DNA of 64,000 bases from NCBI GenBank assembly GCA_947034895.1, contig OX344762.1, forward strand, positions 7,941,501 to 8,005,500, written 5' to 3'. Of the stretch, positions 1 through 12,143 are shown in pieces. How positions within the stretch are numbered: the first letter of the stretch is position 1; each line of letters begins with the position of its first letter. Below the pieces are notes generated by a model. The model made no database searches. It saw nothing but the letters and a program-made list of their open reading frames with translations, and was not told the origin of the DNA. A program made the translations under genes and the position numbers. The stretch is from Rhytidiadelphus loreus. Lineage: Eukaryota; Streptophyta; Bryopsida; Hypnales; Hylocomiaceae.

Positions 1-765
1 ACTACTGATTCCTTGCCTAGATTTGATCTAGACTACAATTACAGCTAGCCTCGGAATATATTGAATGGTTTCGTCATCTCATCGATAAGGTCTACCTGTG
101 TGCGTCATCTCTGTGTGCGTCATCGATCGCAGAGTTGGGAATCAGTGCTTGCGGCATTTCTTGGGAGCTGGACTTGCTGTACGATTTGTGATCAGGTGCA
201 ATTGGATATGTGGAAAGATGCAGGAAATTTGTACTTGCCGTGAAAGTACGAGTATGGTAACCGAACCTATTCCCCTCATTTAAAAAAATTTGCCTACTTC
301 TGTTATCAAGTGTGGCATCACCGATTACATCGATGATAGGAGCCGACCCATACTTGATCACTTAAGCAATTACGCATATTTGGAGCACAGGTTTTCGGAG
401 TGCCAAATTTTCCTCATGTACAAAAACAAAATTTGGAAGGATTGCATATTTTTCTAGAATTTTATTACAAAAAATGTAATTACTATGAATTTTTTAGTGA
501 AAGATTATCTTCAACCTACAATGGTGATATAGGTTGATTACAAAATCGACCAAGGGCCGGTTGCAATATTCACAGCCTTGCAACCAATCATAATGTGCCA
601 GAATTGCTTCTTGAACTCTGCAAACTACAACAGTCTATGGTTGGGATTACAAAAGACTATTGGTCAGGAATAGGGGTGTGATCAAGTACGAGTCGGCTAC
701 CTTAGTCTGTGTTGATTAGATTTTGGGGGAAAACTTAGTGGAAATAAATTTTCCTTAATCCATAG
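1..765. other. AT-rich intergenic, nothing recognised
   Basis: Only short open frames occur here, with no domain I recognise. A tandem GTGCGTCATC-like doublet sits near 109-124. I see no RNA gene or clear repeat boundary. Confidence 0.4.
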
Positions 766-2065
766 TTAATCCCTAAATGATCAAACACTATTTTTTGGCA
801 ACATAGCATTTTGGAGCAGCTCACTACAAATGGAATTTATATTTTTTTCTTTGAAATTTTCACACAACATATACTCGAGTAGTAGCTCTAAGACCCAACA
901 ATTTTCATAACTTTTGACTACACGGTTAAAAAGTTATTGGAAGATATGTAGTTTTCATTGGTTGGCGAGCAACTCTAAAAATTCTTTAAAAAATCACTTT
1001 TTAAGAAATAAAAATTCGAAATTGGTTTCTATATTTGTATATGTGTGGAAAGATTTGAATCATTCCATTTTGATTAATGAGATGAAAATTATGAGGAGTT
1101 TTAATTTGTAGGTAGTTATGGAATATCTACTCTAAAATAAACTTTGAAGTCCTTCATTGAACTCAATTTTCAATATTTTTTGAAAAAAATTTAAAAATTG
1201 GGTGTAGATTGTTTATTAAAAAATTACAACCACTGGAATTGGCATTTTCCAAATCCATAAATAAATGGTTAACAATTTTGTATTTTCAATCATTCTCTAT
1301 TTCTTTCTACTTACTATTTTTTCCCTATATTTTGTACAATTCCAAATGATCTAAATTTTTTGAAGCAAATAGACATTAAAGAAAAAATGAGGCCCTTGGA
1401 GGACTGCTCCAGCAACAGCTGAACTACCCTCCCATCTTCTTTTTTTCCCCTAAAATAGTCCACCTCAAACCGGTAGTTTTCAATGCTGTCAGTGGCATAA
1501 GAACCCAGTTTTACATTTTTTTTTCTCAAAAAAAAATAAAATTTAGTCCCAAAAAAAGAAAACTAAATAATAATAAAAAATAAAAAAATAAATTTTTAGT
1601 TGCCGGGGTTGACTGCTCTGGTGATATTCACCCAAGCTGACTTTCCTCTACAACTAGGTTTCGGCCAGGGAGTACTTTGAAAACAATAGCCTTGTTTGGT
1701 CACTCCGGAGCAGGTCTCCGGAGGCCTCATTTTTTTTCTAATGCAACTTGTCTTGAGGAATGAATTCAAAGTGTAACCACCATTTTAGACATTTTTTCCT
1801 ACAAGTGTGACCTTTTGAAGTGCAGCTGCCCGATTTTTTGCAAGGACAAAAAAATGATTTTTTTTCCAATTCAAATGCTAATATCTTACAATTCACACGG
1901 TGAAAAATTTTGAAATTTTTTCCACATCTTCTCTAGCCAACGTACTACAAGATCCTATGGTTACATATGTCCAAAATTGTTTTTTTTCAAAATTTAGTAC
2001 TTGCACTAGAAATGATAGTTTTGGAGCATTTTTGGTGAAAACATAGTCTTCGATTTTAGGAGTTT
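766..2065 (+). mobile_element. TTAA-bounded element, body family 2, with nested insertion
   Basis: The left end reads TTAATCCCTAAATGATC. The right end, near 2050-2065, is a decayed copy of the inverse (TTTTAGGAGTTTAG). The body aligns by eye with the copy at 49206-50120: both carry the same CAACATAGCATTTTGG block just inside the left end and the same GGTGAAAACATAGTCT-type block just inside the right end. The extra length relative to that 915-bp copy is explained by a separate insertion at 1374-1743. It has no coding capacity, so it is a non-autonomous DNA transposon. The assignment to a piggyBac-like class is inference from the TTAA plus CCC ends. Confidence 0.6.
1374..1743. mobile_element. 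370-bp MITE nested in the TTAA element
   Basis: The ends form an imperfect inverted repeat: CATTAAAGAAAAAATGAGGC on the left and CATTAGAAAAAAAATGAGGC on the reverse of the right, followed on both sides by a CTGCTCC block. The interior holds A-rich tracts and a GATATTCACCCAAGCTGAC block, also found (as GATATTCACCTTGGCTGAC) in the 387-bp element at 24167-24553, so the two belong to one family. It lies exactly where the 49206-50120 relative is continuous. The CATTA ends suggest a CACTA-type affiliation. A clean target duplication was not found here. Confidence 0.6.
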
Positions 2066-2140
2066 AGCTCTTAGTATTTCCTAGGGAACAAAATGGATTT
2101 TGGATAGGTACATGTGGTCTTGATATGTGTCTTGATTTTT

Positions 2141-2369
2141 TTAACCCATAAACAATGTTGAGGACATTTTCTAGCCAATGAATGACAAAGAATCTCTCCA
2201 TATAGGACAAAAGTGCAACTATTCATCCTCCAAATTTTGTGTAGAAGGAAACGTATTCTACAGTGGTTTGACTTCTACTGACTATTTTTGCATTTTTTTT
2301 AAGCCAACAATTCTGACGGTTCCAAAATAGTTGATTTCCACAATGACTAGCTTGTCGTTTTAGAGTTAA
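2141..2369 (+). mobile_element. 229-bp TTAA-bounded MITE, body family 3
   Basis: It is delimited by TTAACCCATAAACAATG at the left and GTCGTTTTAGAGTTAA at the right. It has the same 229-bp length and the same internal blocks (GACAAAGAATCTCTCC, GTGCAACTATTCATCC, complementary in the other copy) as the element at 15868-16096, which lies in the opposite orientation. Non-coding. Confidence 0.65.
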
Positions 2370-4397
2370 ATTTTTTTTAGGACAGGAAAACGTATTAGCT
2401 TTCTGGAAATATAAGTTTTATTTCAATTGGTACATAAGAACAAAAGTTATGCCACCCTAAGCCTAGAATGTACAAGGTTTGTAAAGCAACACAAAAAAAT
2501 TATAGAAAGTCAAAATACAATTTTTAAAATTTTGTTTCTCATAGAAAATATTTTTGTCAACATATAAAGATTTGATTCATTCTATTTAGATAAATGATGA
2601 AAAACTCATAGAGAATCTTGTTTTTTCAAGAAATCTAAATATCTTCTTGAAAAAAATAACTTGTAGCATTCATTTTTTGATCCAATTTTATTTTAAATTA
2701 AAAAAAATTAGTAGGGTTTAGTTAGCTTGTTAGAATAAGCACACCGTTGGGATAGTGATTTTCAATTCTATCTTAGAACTATGAACAATTGAGTTTTTTC
2801 TTCAATATTGTACCTACTTCTATTTAACAACTATTTAAAGAATACAAAACAAGTGTGTGTTTTATTATTTTTATCCCTAGACTTTAATTCAATTCTTCAA
2901 AATTTTAAATGTGCAGTGCAAAAATTTTAAGCTACAATAAATTTGGAGCCTTAAAATCTAGTCAAACAAGGTGCAACAAAACCAAATTTCCTCACTTCAA
3001 ACACAAATATTTTGCAATCCATACATTCAAAGTTCTTGAAATTTCTTCCATACATTCTTAACTCCAGGGGGGTCATTTAGAGGGTCCATTAGAAACCACG
3101 TGCAAACAAAACTTTGGACCTCCTATATACTTTTTGAATTTTAAATAAATATAAATTAAAAAATATATAAATAGATTTTCCTACTTTAAAAGTTTATGTT
3201 TTGAATTATTGATATTTTTATTTTTTAGTAATAATTAGTTACAAAATTTTGAAGTAAAAAGATACACTATAGAACTGAAAAATAACTTTCACACCCCTAT
3301 ATTATATAAGAAAAAATTGTCTAAAAAATGAACAAAAAATTCCTAAAAATAACTCATTATTGAAAGTTCATTTTGAGTTCAATATTGACTCAATGGTCAT
3401 CTAAATGTGTCCTCTATAATTATTTGAGTTGAAAAACATGCCATTTTAGTTCATTTTCAACCTCTTCTAGAAATCATTTCATATTTTATTTGAGTTGGAA
3501 ATTTTGGCAATAGAAAGCTATAGTCTTTATTAAACAATGTTCAAAATTTTAGGTTGAAATTATAGTTTATTAGAAACCACTTGTTTGCACATGGTTTGTT
3601 ATAGTAGAACTAAGTGCACCCCCCGAGATTCTTATACTAGTCTAGTGCTAATTCTTATAGTTATAGTAGTCTGCTCTAAAAGCAACCATTTAAGAGCTGG
3701 TTGTCTTTGGGGGGCTAAAATCCTTAAAATAATTTTCAGTAAATTTTTGCAAGAAGAGAAATAGAATTAGTATCTAACCCAAGTCGTTTCATATTTTTTG
3801 GACCTCTGTGGAATTAGTTACGATTTTTTGAAGTTGAAACAGAGGGGTCACTAAAAGCGACCATCATCTAAAATGTACATTGTTGGTACATTGAAGAAAG
3901 CAAAATGTACCCCTGCGTCATGAATGCTTTTAGAGCATGGGCGCTTCTAGAACAGTCTACCTTAGATATACAGGAAAAACAATTTCTAAAGCTTTTGCAC
4001 TTTGCAATAGAATAGCAACTTTAAAGGGTTTTTGATGAAAAAATGCTTTGGGAGTTTAGGAGATAAATTATTATTTATAATAAAAAAATTATATTTCTAT
4101 TTGAAATGAAAGTTGTTGAAGCCTCCTATTAGTGTCCCTAGACATGTGTAAAAAACGTTCTTCAAAATGTATGAATCCAAGGAATCAGAGCCTATTAATA
4201 TTTCAAAAAGTGACTCGTGGAGTTCACTTAGAATTGTATCATGAAGAGGTTGATTTTGGGTCAAAAAGTAGGACTCAAGATTGGATGTATGGTTGGGAAT
4301 GAATTGTTTTACCTTACTTGTTTTATATTGTTATAGATAGAATTGAATCATTCAATGACTCAACCCCAACTACAATTGTTGAAGAAGGGCTCTATGA
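2370..4397. other. AT-rich intergenic, unassigned
   Basis: There are no open frames of note. Sequence texture (A/T runs, short CATTTTAGTTC-like blocks) resembles old decayed transposon DNA, but I could not define ends. Confidence 0.35.
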
Positions 4398-4400
4398 ATT

Positions 4401-5383
4401 CACTATAAGAAAACTGCGTTTTTGGTTACATTAGCCATAGAACGGCACATGTTTTTTGGGACGTCCTACGTTTTCAAGTTAATATATGTAGTCGCACAAA
4501 TTTTCTTTTACGTTTATATGGACATGGCGCTGTAAACATCAGAACGCTAGATGTCAAATGAGACGTGTACGTCTTTGAAGACGTCCCAGAAAACATCACT
4601 TACAACAAGTTTGACCATGTCAGCATTAATTACATTTTGCACTTTCAAAAGTTAGTGCGATCAACAGTAGAGTACTGACCGTTGGTAAAAAATGCAATTT
4701 GGGCAAAAGTCAAAGATGTCAAGTGAGACATGTACGTCTTTGAAGACGTCCGCAAGAACGTCCCAAAAAATGCAATTCATTGTACATCCCCTTTTTTACT
4801 TATCCCATATCGTTTGTCTCTCTATGGGCAGAGAAAGAGTATAAATAAAACCTCAAAATCCTTCATTTTCACTAAATTTTGATGAAGAAATTCCTTCATT
4901 TTACCATCCAAAATTTATTTGAAGGCAAATGGTAAGTTTTTTTAAATTTTTGTCGAATTTGACAAAAAAAAATTAATTTTTTAATTTATCTTGCCTTATG
5001 GATAGGATATGTACTAATTGATGTTTCAAAAAACGTCTAATTTCACGTCTCAAAAAACACCAATAAAATTTTCAAATGATACAAAATGATTTGACCGGAT
5101 GGATGAAAAATTTCACACGTGGGATTGTCCGCCAAAAATAGGTGACGCGTCGCTAATGTGTCCTCCACATGGTTTGTTTTTTGAAACAGAAAAACATACG
5201 TTCTTCTTGACGTCAACAAAAAATATGCCAAAATCAGACACGTTTTAACATGTCTGTTACACATTTTTTGCCTGTTAGTTATAACGGATTTTTTTATACA
5301 TCTACGCAGACGTGGACCACGTCAAGATGGACGTCATAGCGCGTTTTTTGAGACATTTTAAAAAACTCCAGTTTCTTATAGTG
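4401..5383 (+). mobile_element. Non-autonomous CACTA element, 983 bp, TSD ATT
   Basis: The left end CACTATAAGAAAACTGCGTT and the reversed right end CACTATAAGAAACTGGAGTT form the classic plant CACTA terminus. The element is flanked by a 3-bp duplication ATT (4398-4400 and 5384-5386), the size expected for this superfamily. Both subterminal zones carry many ACGTC/GACGT motifs, including two near-identical copies of GTACGTCTTTGAAGACGTCC (about 4568 and 4729), which is the usual pattern of transposase binding sites. A TATAAATA motif near 4840 followed by an A/T leader and a GGTAAGTTTT donor-like site near 4930 may be a relic of the promoter and first exon of the parent element. No transposase is encoded. 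Confidence 0.88.
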
Positions 5384-5385
5384 AT

Positions 5386-5547
5386 TTGAGAGAGGGAGAT
5401 GAGGGAATCCTACACACATTAGTTGAGAATGTTATGATTACACTTTGCATCTCCAACAATTGGTTCGGGAGTTGGTTAAAACTTAAAACTTCACCAACAC
5501 TAGAAAGGATGATGCATATCCAATTTGGAAGGGAACAAAAGTGGAAC
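5386..5547 (+). other. Flank between two insertions
   Basis: A 70-residue open frame (5386-5598) crosses the boundary of the following MITE, so it is not a real gene. I recognise nothing in it. Confidence 0.4.
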
Positions 5548-5557
5548 TTCTTGCAAG

Positions 5558-5763
5558 CACGGTTGCTATTATGTGAGCCTAGGCTCTTGAGACCATGAAC
5601 ATAGGAGCCTAGGCTCCTATATTATAAGCACTTTCTATAGTTATAGAATGTTTATATAATAAGTATATAAGTTATAGACATCTCCAATAGTTGTAGAGTA
5701 CCTATGTGTCTAGGCTCAAGGCTTGTAGGCTCACATTTCTAGGCTCACGTACAAGCACCGTTG
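5558..5763. mobile_element. Mutator-type MITE, 206 bp, 10-bp TSD
   Basis: A perfect 10-bp direct repeat TTCTTGCAAG flanks it (5548-5557 and 5764-5773). The ends are inverted: CACGGTTGCTATTATGTGAGCC on the left pairs with a reversed right end of the form CAACGGTGCTTGTACGTGAG. Several GAGCCTAG/CTAGGCTC repeats lie inside. A 9-10-bp duplication is diagnostic for the Mutator superfamily among plant DNA transposons. Non-coding. Confidence 0.82.
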
Positions 5764-6079
5764 TTCTTGCAAGTATATTGCTCAAAAACAACAGTCATAG
5801 TTGTGTTTCACTTGCTTGGCCCTTCAAAGCATTTGGAAAATTCCTAAAATATTAATTATACTATTACATATGGTGAGACATATACCATTGGATTCATAAT
5901 TCAACAACTAACACCTTTCATCTAGATGACATTTTAATTTCTAAATCTTATCATAAGTATTCAAATATGGTATTGTTCATGTAGAGTACATGACCATTTT
6001 ACAACTTCAAAGTAATTCATGTTAAAAGCCTAAGCTATATCTAATGACAAATGACATTCCTAATTTAAATCATTATTGC

Positions 6080-8750
6080 ACTACTTGCATGCTTTGGAAT
6101 TAGGTTTATTGCACTTGGAACTATGCCAAGGCATGCAATTATGCCATGGTGTTGCTTCAAGATGCCTCTGCCACATTTATCATCAATGATAAATCCACCT
6201 TCCCCTTTCCTATCTTACGAGGTGTTCGACAAGGTTGCCCCTTAGCCCCATATCTTTTTTTTCCTTATTGGCAAGGCTTTACACATGGTAGCTTTGGCTG
6301 AGCAACGTATGGGCAACATCCAAGGTATCCTCCTCCCTGATAGTGATTTATACCAACTTGTATCCCAATTTGCTGATGATATGAGCCTCTCCATTAGAGG
6401 ACGTGAATCAGACCTTTAGAACACCATCTCTCTCTTAGACCGATTTGGCAATGCATCGGGATTGATTATCAATTGGACCAAGAGTATTCTTTATTGGTTT
6501 TCTTCAAGACCTATGCCTACATGAACTGATAACTTTCACCTGACTTGGGCACCCCATGGGTCTCTCTCCAAGTTACTTGGCGCTCCCTTTGACATTACGT
6601 TGGAGACCTATGACATTGATGAGTTCTTGCACCAAAAAATTATCTTATTGGTCATCTCAGTGCCTTTCTCTAGCCGGCCGTGTGACAGTAGTGAACGTCG
6701 TCTTCTTGTCCACCCTCTACTACTTCATAGCTATATAAAGTGGTTCCCTATAGATTCTTCAAATCATTAGAGGCCACCTCAAAAAAATTCTTTGGAGCGC
6801 GTTTTAACAACTTTCTTGCGCTCGGGTAGGTTGGGACGATTGTTGCCTTTCAAAGGAAATAGGTGGCCTCAAGCTTTTTGATCCAGAGGTGTCTCTTACA
6901 ACTCTCCTAGCTAAATGGATACTATTTGCTATAGAACCAGGTATTACCAACCTGAAAATTTTACTCAGGTATAGAATTCACAAGATGAAACCTCATCCGA
7001 TATGTAGATATTGGTTCCCCTCTCAAGCATGGCTTATAGTTCAAAAACCCTCTATTACTCGAGGGTCCAGACTTTGGAACTGCATCACATCAGCTTGGAG
7101 ACATATGGCCAAACATATCAACTTCTTGCCCCAAACCAATGCAGATGAAGTCTTCTCCACTAGCATTTGGTGGTCCACTAGCTACATTGGATTGAATTTT
7201 AACTTCACTGCAGACAAAGCAAGGGTCCTTGCACAAACTGGGATGCAAACCCTTACTGACCTATGGGACTATTAAGCACATGATTTCCTTCCGTGGGAGG
7301 TTATCTCTACCAAGTTTTCTCTTTCCTCTATGGAAAAGCACCACTCGTTTTACCTCATCTCAAAAGTTCCGCCCCGATGGTTGACGCTTCTCCATAGTCA
7401 AGCTGAAGTTGCCCAAAAGACAAACTGGGTGGGCATATTCACTCAGTTGGATGATGCACTTCCTACTCTAATATGGCTGAACCCAACCTCTAACAACTAT
7501 ATCTTGCTTCCTGAAGCCCAATGCATTACGTTGGCTGCCAAGCTCTCCACCGCTAGAGTCAATCCCTCTTCTATGCAGCTATCTTTCTCCTCGTCTACAA
7601 AGGTCTTCACCTCTTCTCTCAGTTTTATTCGTAGAGTGCGGATTCTTCAAGTGGAAAAGGGCCGCCTTCATGTCCCTTTTATTACTATGTAGGGCCAATT
7701 CACTCATTATCCTTTGACCCCGGTAGGTGGAATTGGGAGAATGGGTTCTTTCTGATGCAGTACTCTTTGGCACTAGGTAGGAAGATCATTATGGGCCCTG
7801 GCCAACTCAAGCAGTCTATCCCCTCCAAATGGTCCGGTCACCTCCTCAACACCTTCTCACCTAACTGGAAGGAACTTTGGCACAAGTCTCGACCACCGAA
7901 AGAAGCCACATTTATGTGATCTATTTGGCATAATGCAGTGGCTTTACACTCATAGAAAGCTAGGATTGCCCCAAGCATAGATACGAACTGCAATTGCTGT
8001 GACTTAGGCATCAAAGAATCCTCCTTCACAGATTCTTCTCTTGCCCTTAAGCTCGTGACATTTGGGACTATGCCCAATCCATTATACATCAATTGTGTGA
8101 GCCACTTTTGGCTCAGGGACTCTATGATAGATTGGACTTTTTCCAATGTGTATTTGGCTCCCCCCCCCTCGTCAATTCCATGAGCACATGACTATTTGGA
8201 ACCTACTGCGTAGATCAACCATCTGGATCATTTGGATCTCTTGCAATAGTAAGTTGTTTACTTAGAGCACTTGGCCTCTTGAGCTCACTCACATTACTCT
8301 TTGGGAGGCACGTCTTGACTCTGGTCGTGCGGCTCAGATGAAGGCTCAACTTGCAACCCAACATCGCCCGCTTCATAGTATGAAGATTTGGGCTAAATTT
8401 GATAGTATTTGGCTTAAATCCCCTATTCTTGCTTGTAGGATAGATAGTACCTTTTGTTGGAATAAGGACTCTCTTCCTTGTTCTTTTCTCTAGGTCTTGA
8501 CTTTGGTCTCTTTCTTTTTACTCTTATCTCTTCATTGTCCAGCCCTTGTGGCTTGGGCGCTTTGTATTCTGGTTATGTTTTTTTAATGCAATGGTTCGCT
8601 CCATTTGTTCAAAACAAACAAACAAACAAAACTAGTGTTTTCAGTTGTTTGTCTTTGATGCTTGGGTCTTCACGTAGTGAATTAATTATATTATTTCTTT
8701 TTAGCAATGGACTTGCCCTTTTTGTTTAAAAAACAAAGAATAAAATAAAT
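6080..8750 (+). pseudogene. LINE ORF2 remnant (reverse transcriptase to zf-RVT), 5'-truncated
   Basis: Reading across frames recovers the second half of a non-LTR reverse transcriptase. RGVRQGCPLAPYLF lies near 6220-6260, QFADDMSL (the catalytic F-ADD box) near 6367-6390, SGLIINWTKS near 6455-6485 and KLLGAP near 6570. After a long linker comes a zinc-knuckle-like zf-RVT region, KLWHKSRPPKEATF near 7873, then WHNAVAL and CNCCDL. The frame is broken by stops (for example after GRESDL and RPMPT), by an extra T-run near 6253 and by other shifts, so no functional protein is made. The endonuclease and the first reverse transcriptase blocks are absent, as in typical 5'-truncated LINE copies. The 3' end runs into A-rich tails near 8620-8640 and 8728-8750. 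Confidence 0.85.
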
Positions 8751-9780
8751 TTATGCACCATCTACATCAAATAATTAGAAAAACACCATAATGCACATCG
8801 ATTTTGAATTGGGCTTTTGAGATCTTCAAAGGAAAGAGTAAAGGAGACTATCTGTTTATTCCATTCATGCAACTCACGATCTAACTTCCAATTAAATTAC
8901 AAGTCTACTAATGTACCATATTAGTTATCTATTTAATACTACAACAACATAGTGATGTGTCTAATTGCTTAAATAAATATTTAATTTTGGAAAGTTCTTC
9001 AAAGCACATGCAAACATCTTGGGCCCCATTACTAATTCAATAAAGTAGAGTAATGTTCCTTCAACATTTTCTTTCTTTAGCGCAAATGCACTCACATTTT
9101 TGTGGTTTAAAATTGGAAGCATACTCACTATGTTGATCACTATTGTAGGCATGATCGTGCAATTATTGACTTATTGTCAACCATTGTACAAAGTTTAGTG
9201 AAAAAATGGATGGTCAATATTCCTCTAGAACTTACATTTCTTCAAAAGTGTTAGATGAATGTGATTAATAATTATATTTTCACTTTGAGGATAAAATTAG
9301 ATATTAAATATTGATATATAGTTGAATTTTTATAGTTGACGCAACATTCTAATTAATTAACATTGTGTTTCAAAAAATGAATTAATTGTAGATGTTATAT
9401 TGTTATAGATGTAAAAATCTAGTAGTGTTCTAATTAACAATGAAATTTTTCTATTACATTTAATCAATTATTGAATCATTTACAATTGACCAAATTTTTT
9501 ATGACAACACAAGTTGGGAACCATGATCATATGTTGATGAGGTCAAATATGTTAGTTACACACAAACAAATTGCAACTAATATCAATTGTAGTCCACAAA
9601 TGACATTTGAAATATTCAAACTTCATAATTTAAGAAGTCAAAATTCAATAGGTAGATCTTTCAAACCTCTATTTTATTTCAACATAATTCTCTTATTGAA
9701 TATTGTCCATGAGCATCCATTCATTGTCTAGATTCACTAGGACACATTTATAAGAATGACCTTAATAATGGGCAATTGTC
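8751..9780. other. AT-rich intergenic, nothing recognised
   Basis: Short frames only (for example 63 aa on the minus strand at 8961-9152, 86 aa at 9471-9731), without recognisable domains. Confidence 0.35.
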
Positions 9781-10713
9781 TTAACCCTTAAAGGACCGTC
9801 ACTATACTTTCACCAAAAGCACTCCAAAACTACCATTTCTAGTACAAGTACCAAAATTTTGAGAAAAAACTTTTTTTGACATATCTAACCATAGGATCTT
9901 GTATTATATAGTAACAAAAACATGTGGTAAAAATTTCAGACATTTCCACCGGGTGGATTGCAAGATATAAGCATTCAAATTAATTAAAATCATTTTTTTG
10001 ACCCTATGAAAAGCAGGACAGCTGCACTTCACAAGCTCACATTTCTATGAAAAAATGACCTAAATGGTGGTGCTTCTTTGGATTTGTTTTCCTAGACAAG
10101 TTGGCCACATGCTTGAAAAATTTCAGATCATTTGGAATAGTACAACATATAGGAAAAAATAGTAAGTAGGTAGTATTAGAGAATGATTAAAAATACTAAA
10201 TTATTTACAATTTAAATATGGAATTGAAAATTTCCAATCCCAATAATCAAAATTTTGTAATAATGTATCTACATCCTACAATTTTATTTTTGTCCAAAAA
10301 TATTGAAAATTGGGTAAGATAAAGAATTTCAAAGTTTATTTTAGAGTAGGAAATCCAAAACTGCCCGCAAACAAAAAATCCTCATAACTTTTGACTCATT
10401 GATCAAAATGGAATGATTCAAAGCTTTTTCATGTATATAAAACTCTAGAAAATCAATTCCAAATTTTTGTTTCTGGAAAAATTGATCTTTTCTGATCTAC
10501 CCGAACTGCCCGGTTGGGAAAAAAAGTAACATATTAGGCTATAACTTTTGACTTGTATTTCCAAATGTCATGAAATTTGGTGCATATGAAAGATCTTCCT
10601 CGCCCCCACATTCTATTAAAATTTCAGACCCCAAATATGAAAATCTCTGCTCGTGGTACCTGCCCAAAATTTCTATACAATCAAAAAACACAGTCCGGTC
10701 CTTTAGGGGTTAA
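9781..10713 (-). mobile_element. TTAA-bounded element, 933 bp, family 2 in reverse
   Basis: It starts TTAACCCTTAAAGGACC and ends GGTCCTTTAGGGGTTAA, so both TTAA copies and a 13-bp inverted end are intact. Its left part matches, in reverse orientation, the right part of the element at 766-2065 (shared CACCAAAA, CTAGTACAAGTACC and ATAGGATCTTGTA blocks). Non-coding. Confidence 0.75.
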
Positions 10714-10883
10714 AGTTCATCTTAGATGATTGATTGAGTTATTTGAAGTGATTTCTTTTGGTCTAAATAATTTCTCATTCATCCCAATTAATCCTTGAAT
10801 CTTTTATAAGGAAAAATCTCTTGTGACCATCCTGATGAAATTCAGATTAATGTTGTTCAAATGTAGAAGAAATAAGTAATAAT

Positions 10884-11168
10884 CTATAAAATCGTAAAGA
10901 AAAAATGGACATCAAAGGATTTCCTTAAAGATTGTACATACCATTGTATAACCAAACAATGTTCTTCTCCGTATTGGGAAGGCATCATGCTTTGCTTGAT
11001 ACCTAAAAGGGACTTATTCTTCAATTTTAGGATTGTGTGGACGAGGAGCCATAGGAAACAATTTTGTTCACTATAGGGGGCCCATTTATCAAGCACGCAA
11101 AATGGACCCTTTCTCCATTGGTAAACAATGCTACAGGAGTGTTGTACAATAGAACTGAACCAAGGCAT
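10884..11168 (-). other. 94-codon open frame, unrecognised
   Basis: A minus-strand frame of 94 codons with a tryptophan-rich, locally protein-like composition (for example QWRKGPFCVLDKWAPYSEQN). I cannot assign it to a family. It could be a fragment of a retrotransposon C-terminal region or chance. No neighbouring exon was found. Confidence 0.2.
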
Positions 11169-11171
11169 CTT

Positions 11172-11420
11172 GATCCCCCCTTGGAAAAAACACTAGAATT
11201 TTTTATTTGCCATCCACCATAAAATTTGAAAATTCCGATTTGGAATCACAGACCCAAAATGTGGTAGGAGGGGGTGAAGAAATACAAAATTAATATGGCA
11301 CAACTGAAATTATAGGGGAAATTTTTAAAATTTTAAAATTTATTTTTATTTTTACATTTACCCTTCGCCAGGGGAACGAAGGGCCCGGTGGGTCAATCAT
11401 GGGACCCGGAGCAAGTCAAT
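11172..11420 (+). repeat. Diverged copy of the GGTCAGTTCACC repeat family
   Basis: The block ATTTTTTATTTGCCA followed by an AAAATTTG-rich stretch and a downstream CAGACCC parallels the repeats at 45129-45339, 45942-46155 and 56908-57110. The ends are too decayed to define exactly. Confidence 0.4.
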
Positions 11421-11879
11421 CAATTATAGCTTCACTGTTCCTGGACAATAACGACAAACGAGAATTCTATGCCTCTGACGAGACATAAATCAATCAATTA
11501 AACTATCTACTTCTTTTTTGCATGACTAATCTACCAAATAGCCTTCGTGTCATGACATAATTTGCTGAAAATCTCAGTCTTTCAGAGGTTTGCATGGTCT
11601 AGGATATATATAAATATCTTTTTTTTTTTTCTGAGGGGATGGGGGCGTTGGTTGAGATTTTTTTTTTAAACACAGAATTGCAGAAATACAATACTCCATT
11701 TCCTCTGGAGAAAAAACTGGTGATGAACTGAACCACTATAACAAGTACTCCGTAATAAGCTTGAAGGTATCTTAGTAGTAGGAATTGGCTGCAGAATCAG
11801 TTCAAATTTCAGTTTGGAATGTGGAATGTTTCAAAAATTGAAAACCAAATGGGGGTAACTAACTTAGAAACTGCCTTGG

Positions 11880-12113
11880 AAGGGACGTCGACCGTTCGCC
11901 TCACCGGCGGTCTGTCACGGGATTGCAGGTTCGAAGGGAATCAACTAATACCGCCCTCTCCGTAATTAAAACAAGATTCTGATAAAAATAAACCCTCTTT
12001 TTTTTAACCCTTTTCACACTCTTAAACCCCCTCACTCAAACCCCCTTTTCTGATTTTTTGTACCGCCCTATCCGTAATCAAAACTAAATTCTGACAAAAA
12101 AAAAAAAAAAAAA
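11880..12113 (+). mobile_element. Candidate tRNA-derived SINE with poly(A) tail
   Basis: A more GC-rich head contains GGTCTGTCACGGG followed by GCAGGTTCGAAGGG, which resembles a pol III B box (GGTTCGANTCC) at a tRNA-like distance from GC-rich upstream sequence. It is followed by an A/T body in which a roughly 40-bp unit beginning TACCGCCCTMTCCGTAATYA occurs twice (from 11948 and 12061). The second copy ends in about 18 A residues. No target duplication was confirmed. An unrelated GC-rich fragment next to a poly(A) run is the alternative. Confidence 0.35.
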
Positions 12114-12143
12114 CTTCCCTCTTGAACCCTCACTTTTTGCACC

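Noticed and set aside
11926..11945. Genuine tRNA gene
   Set aside because: Only a B-box-like motif is present; no cloverleaf with paired acceptor and anticodon arms could be drawn.
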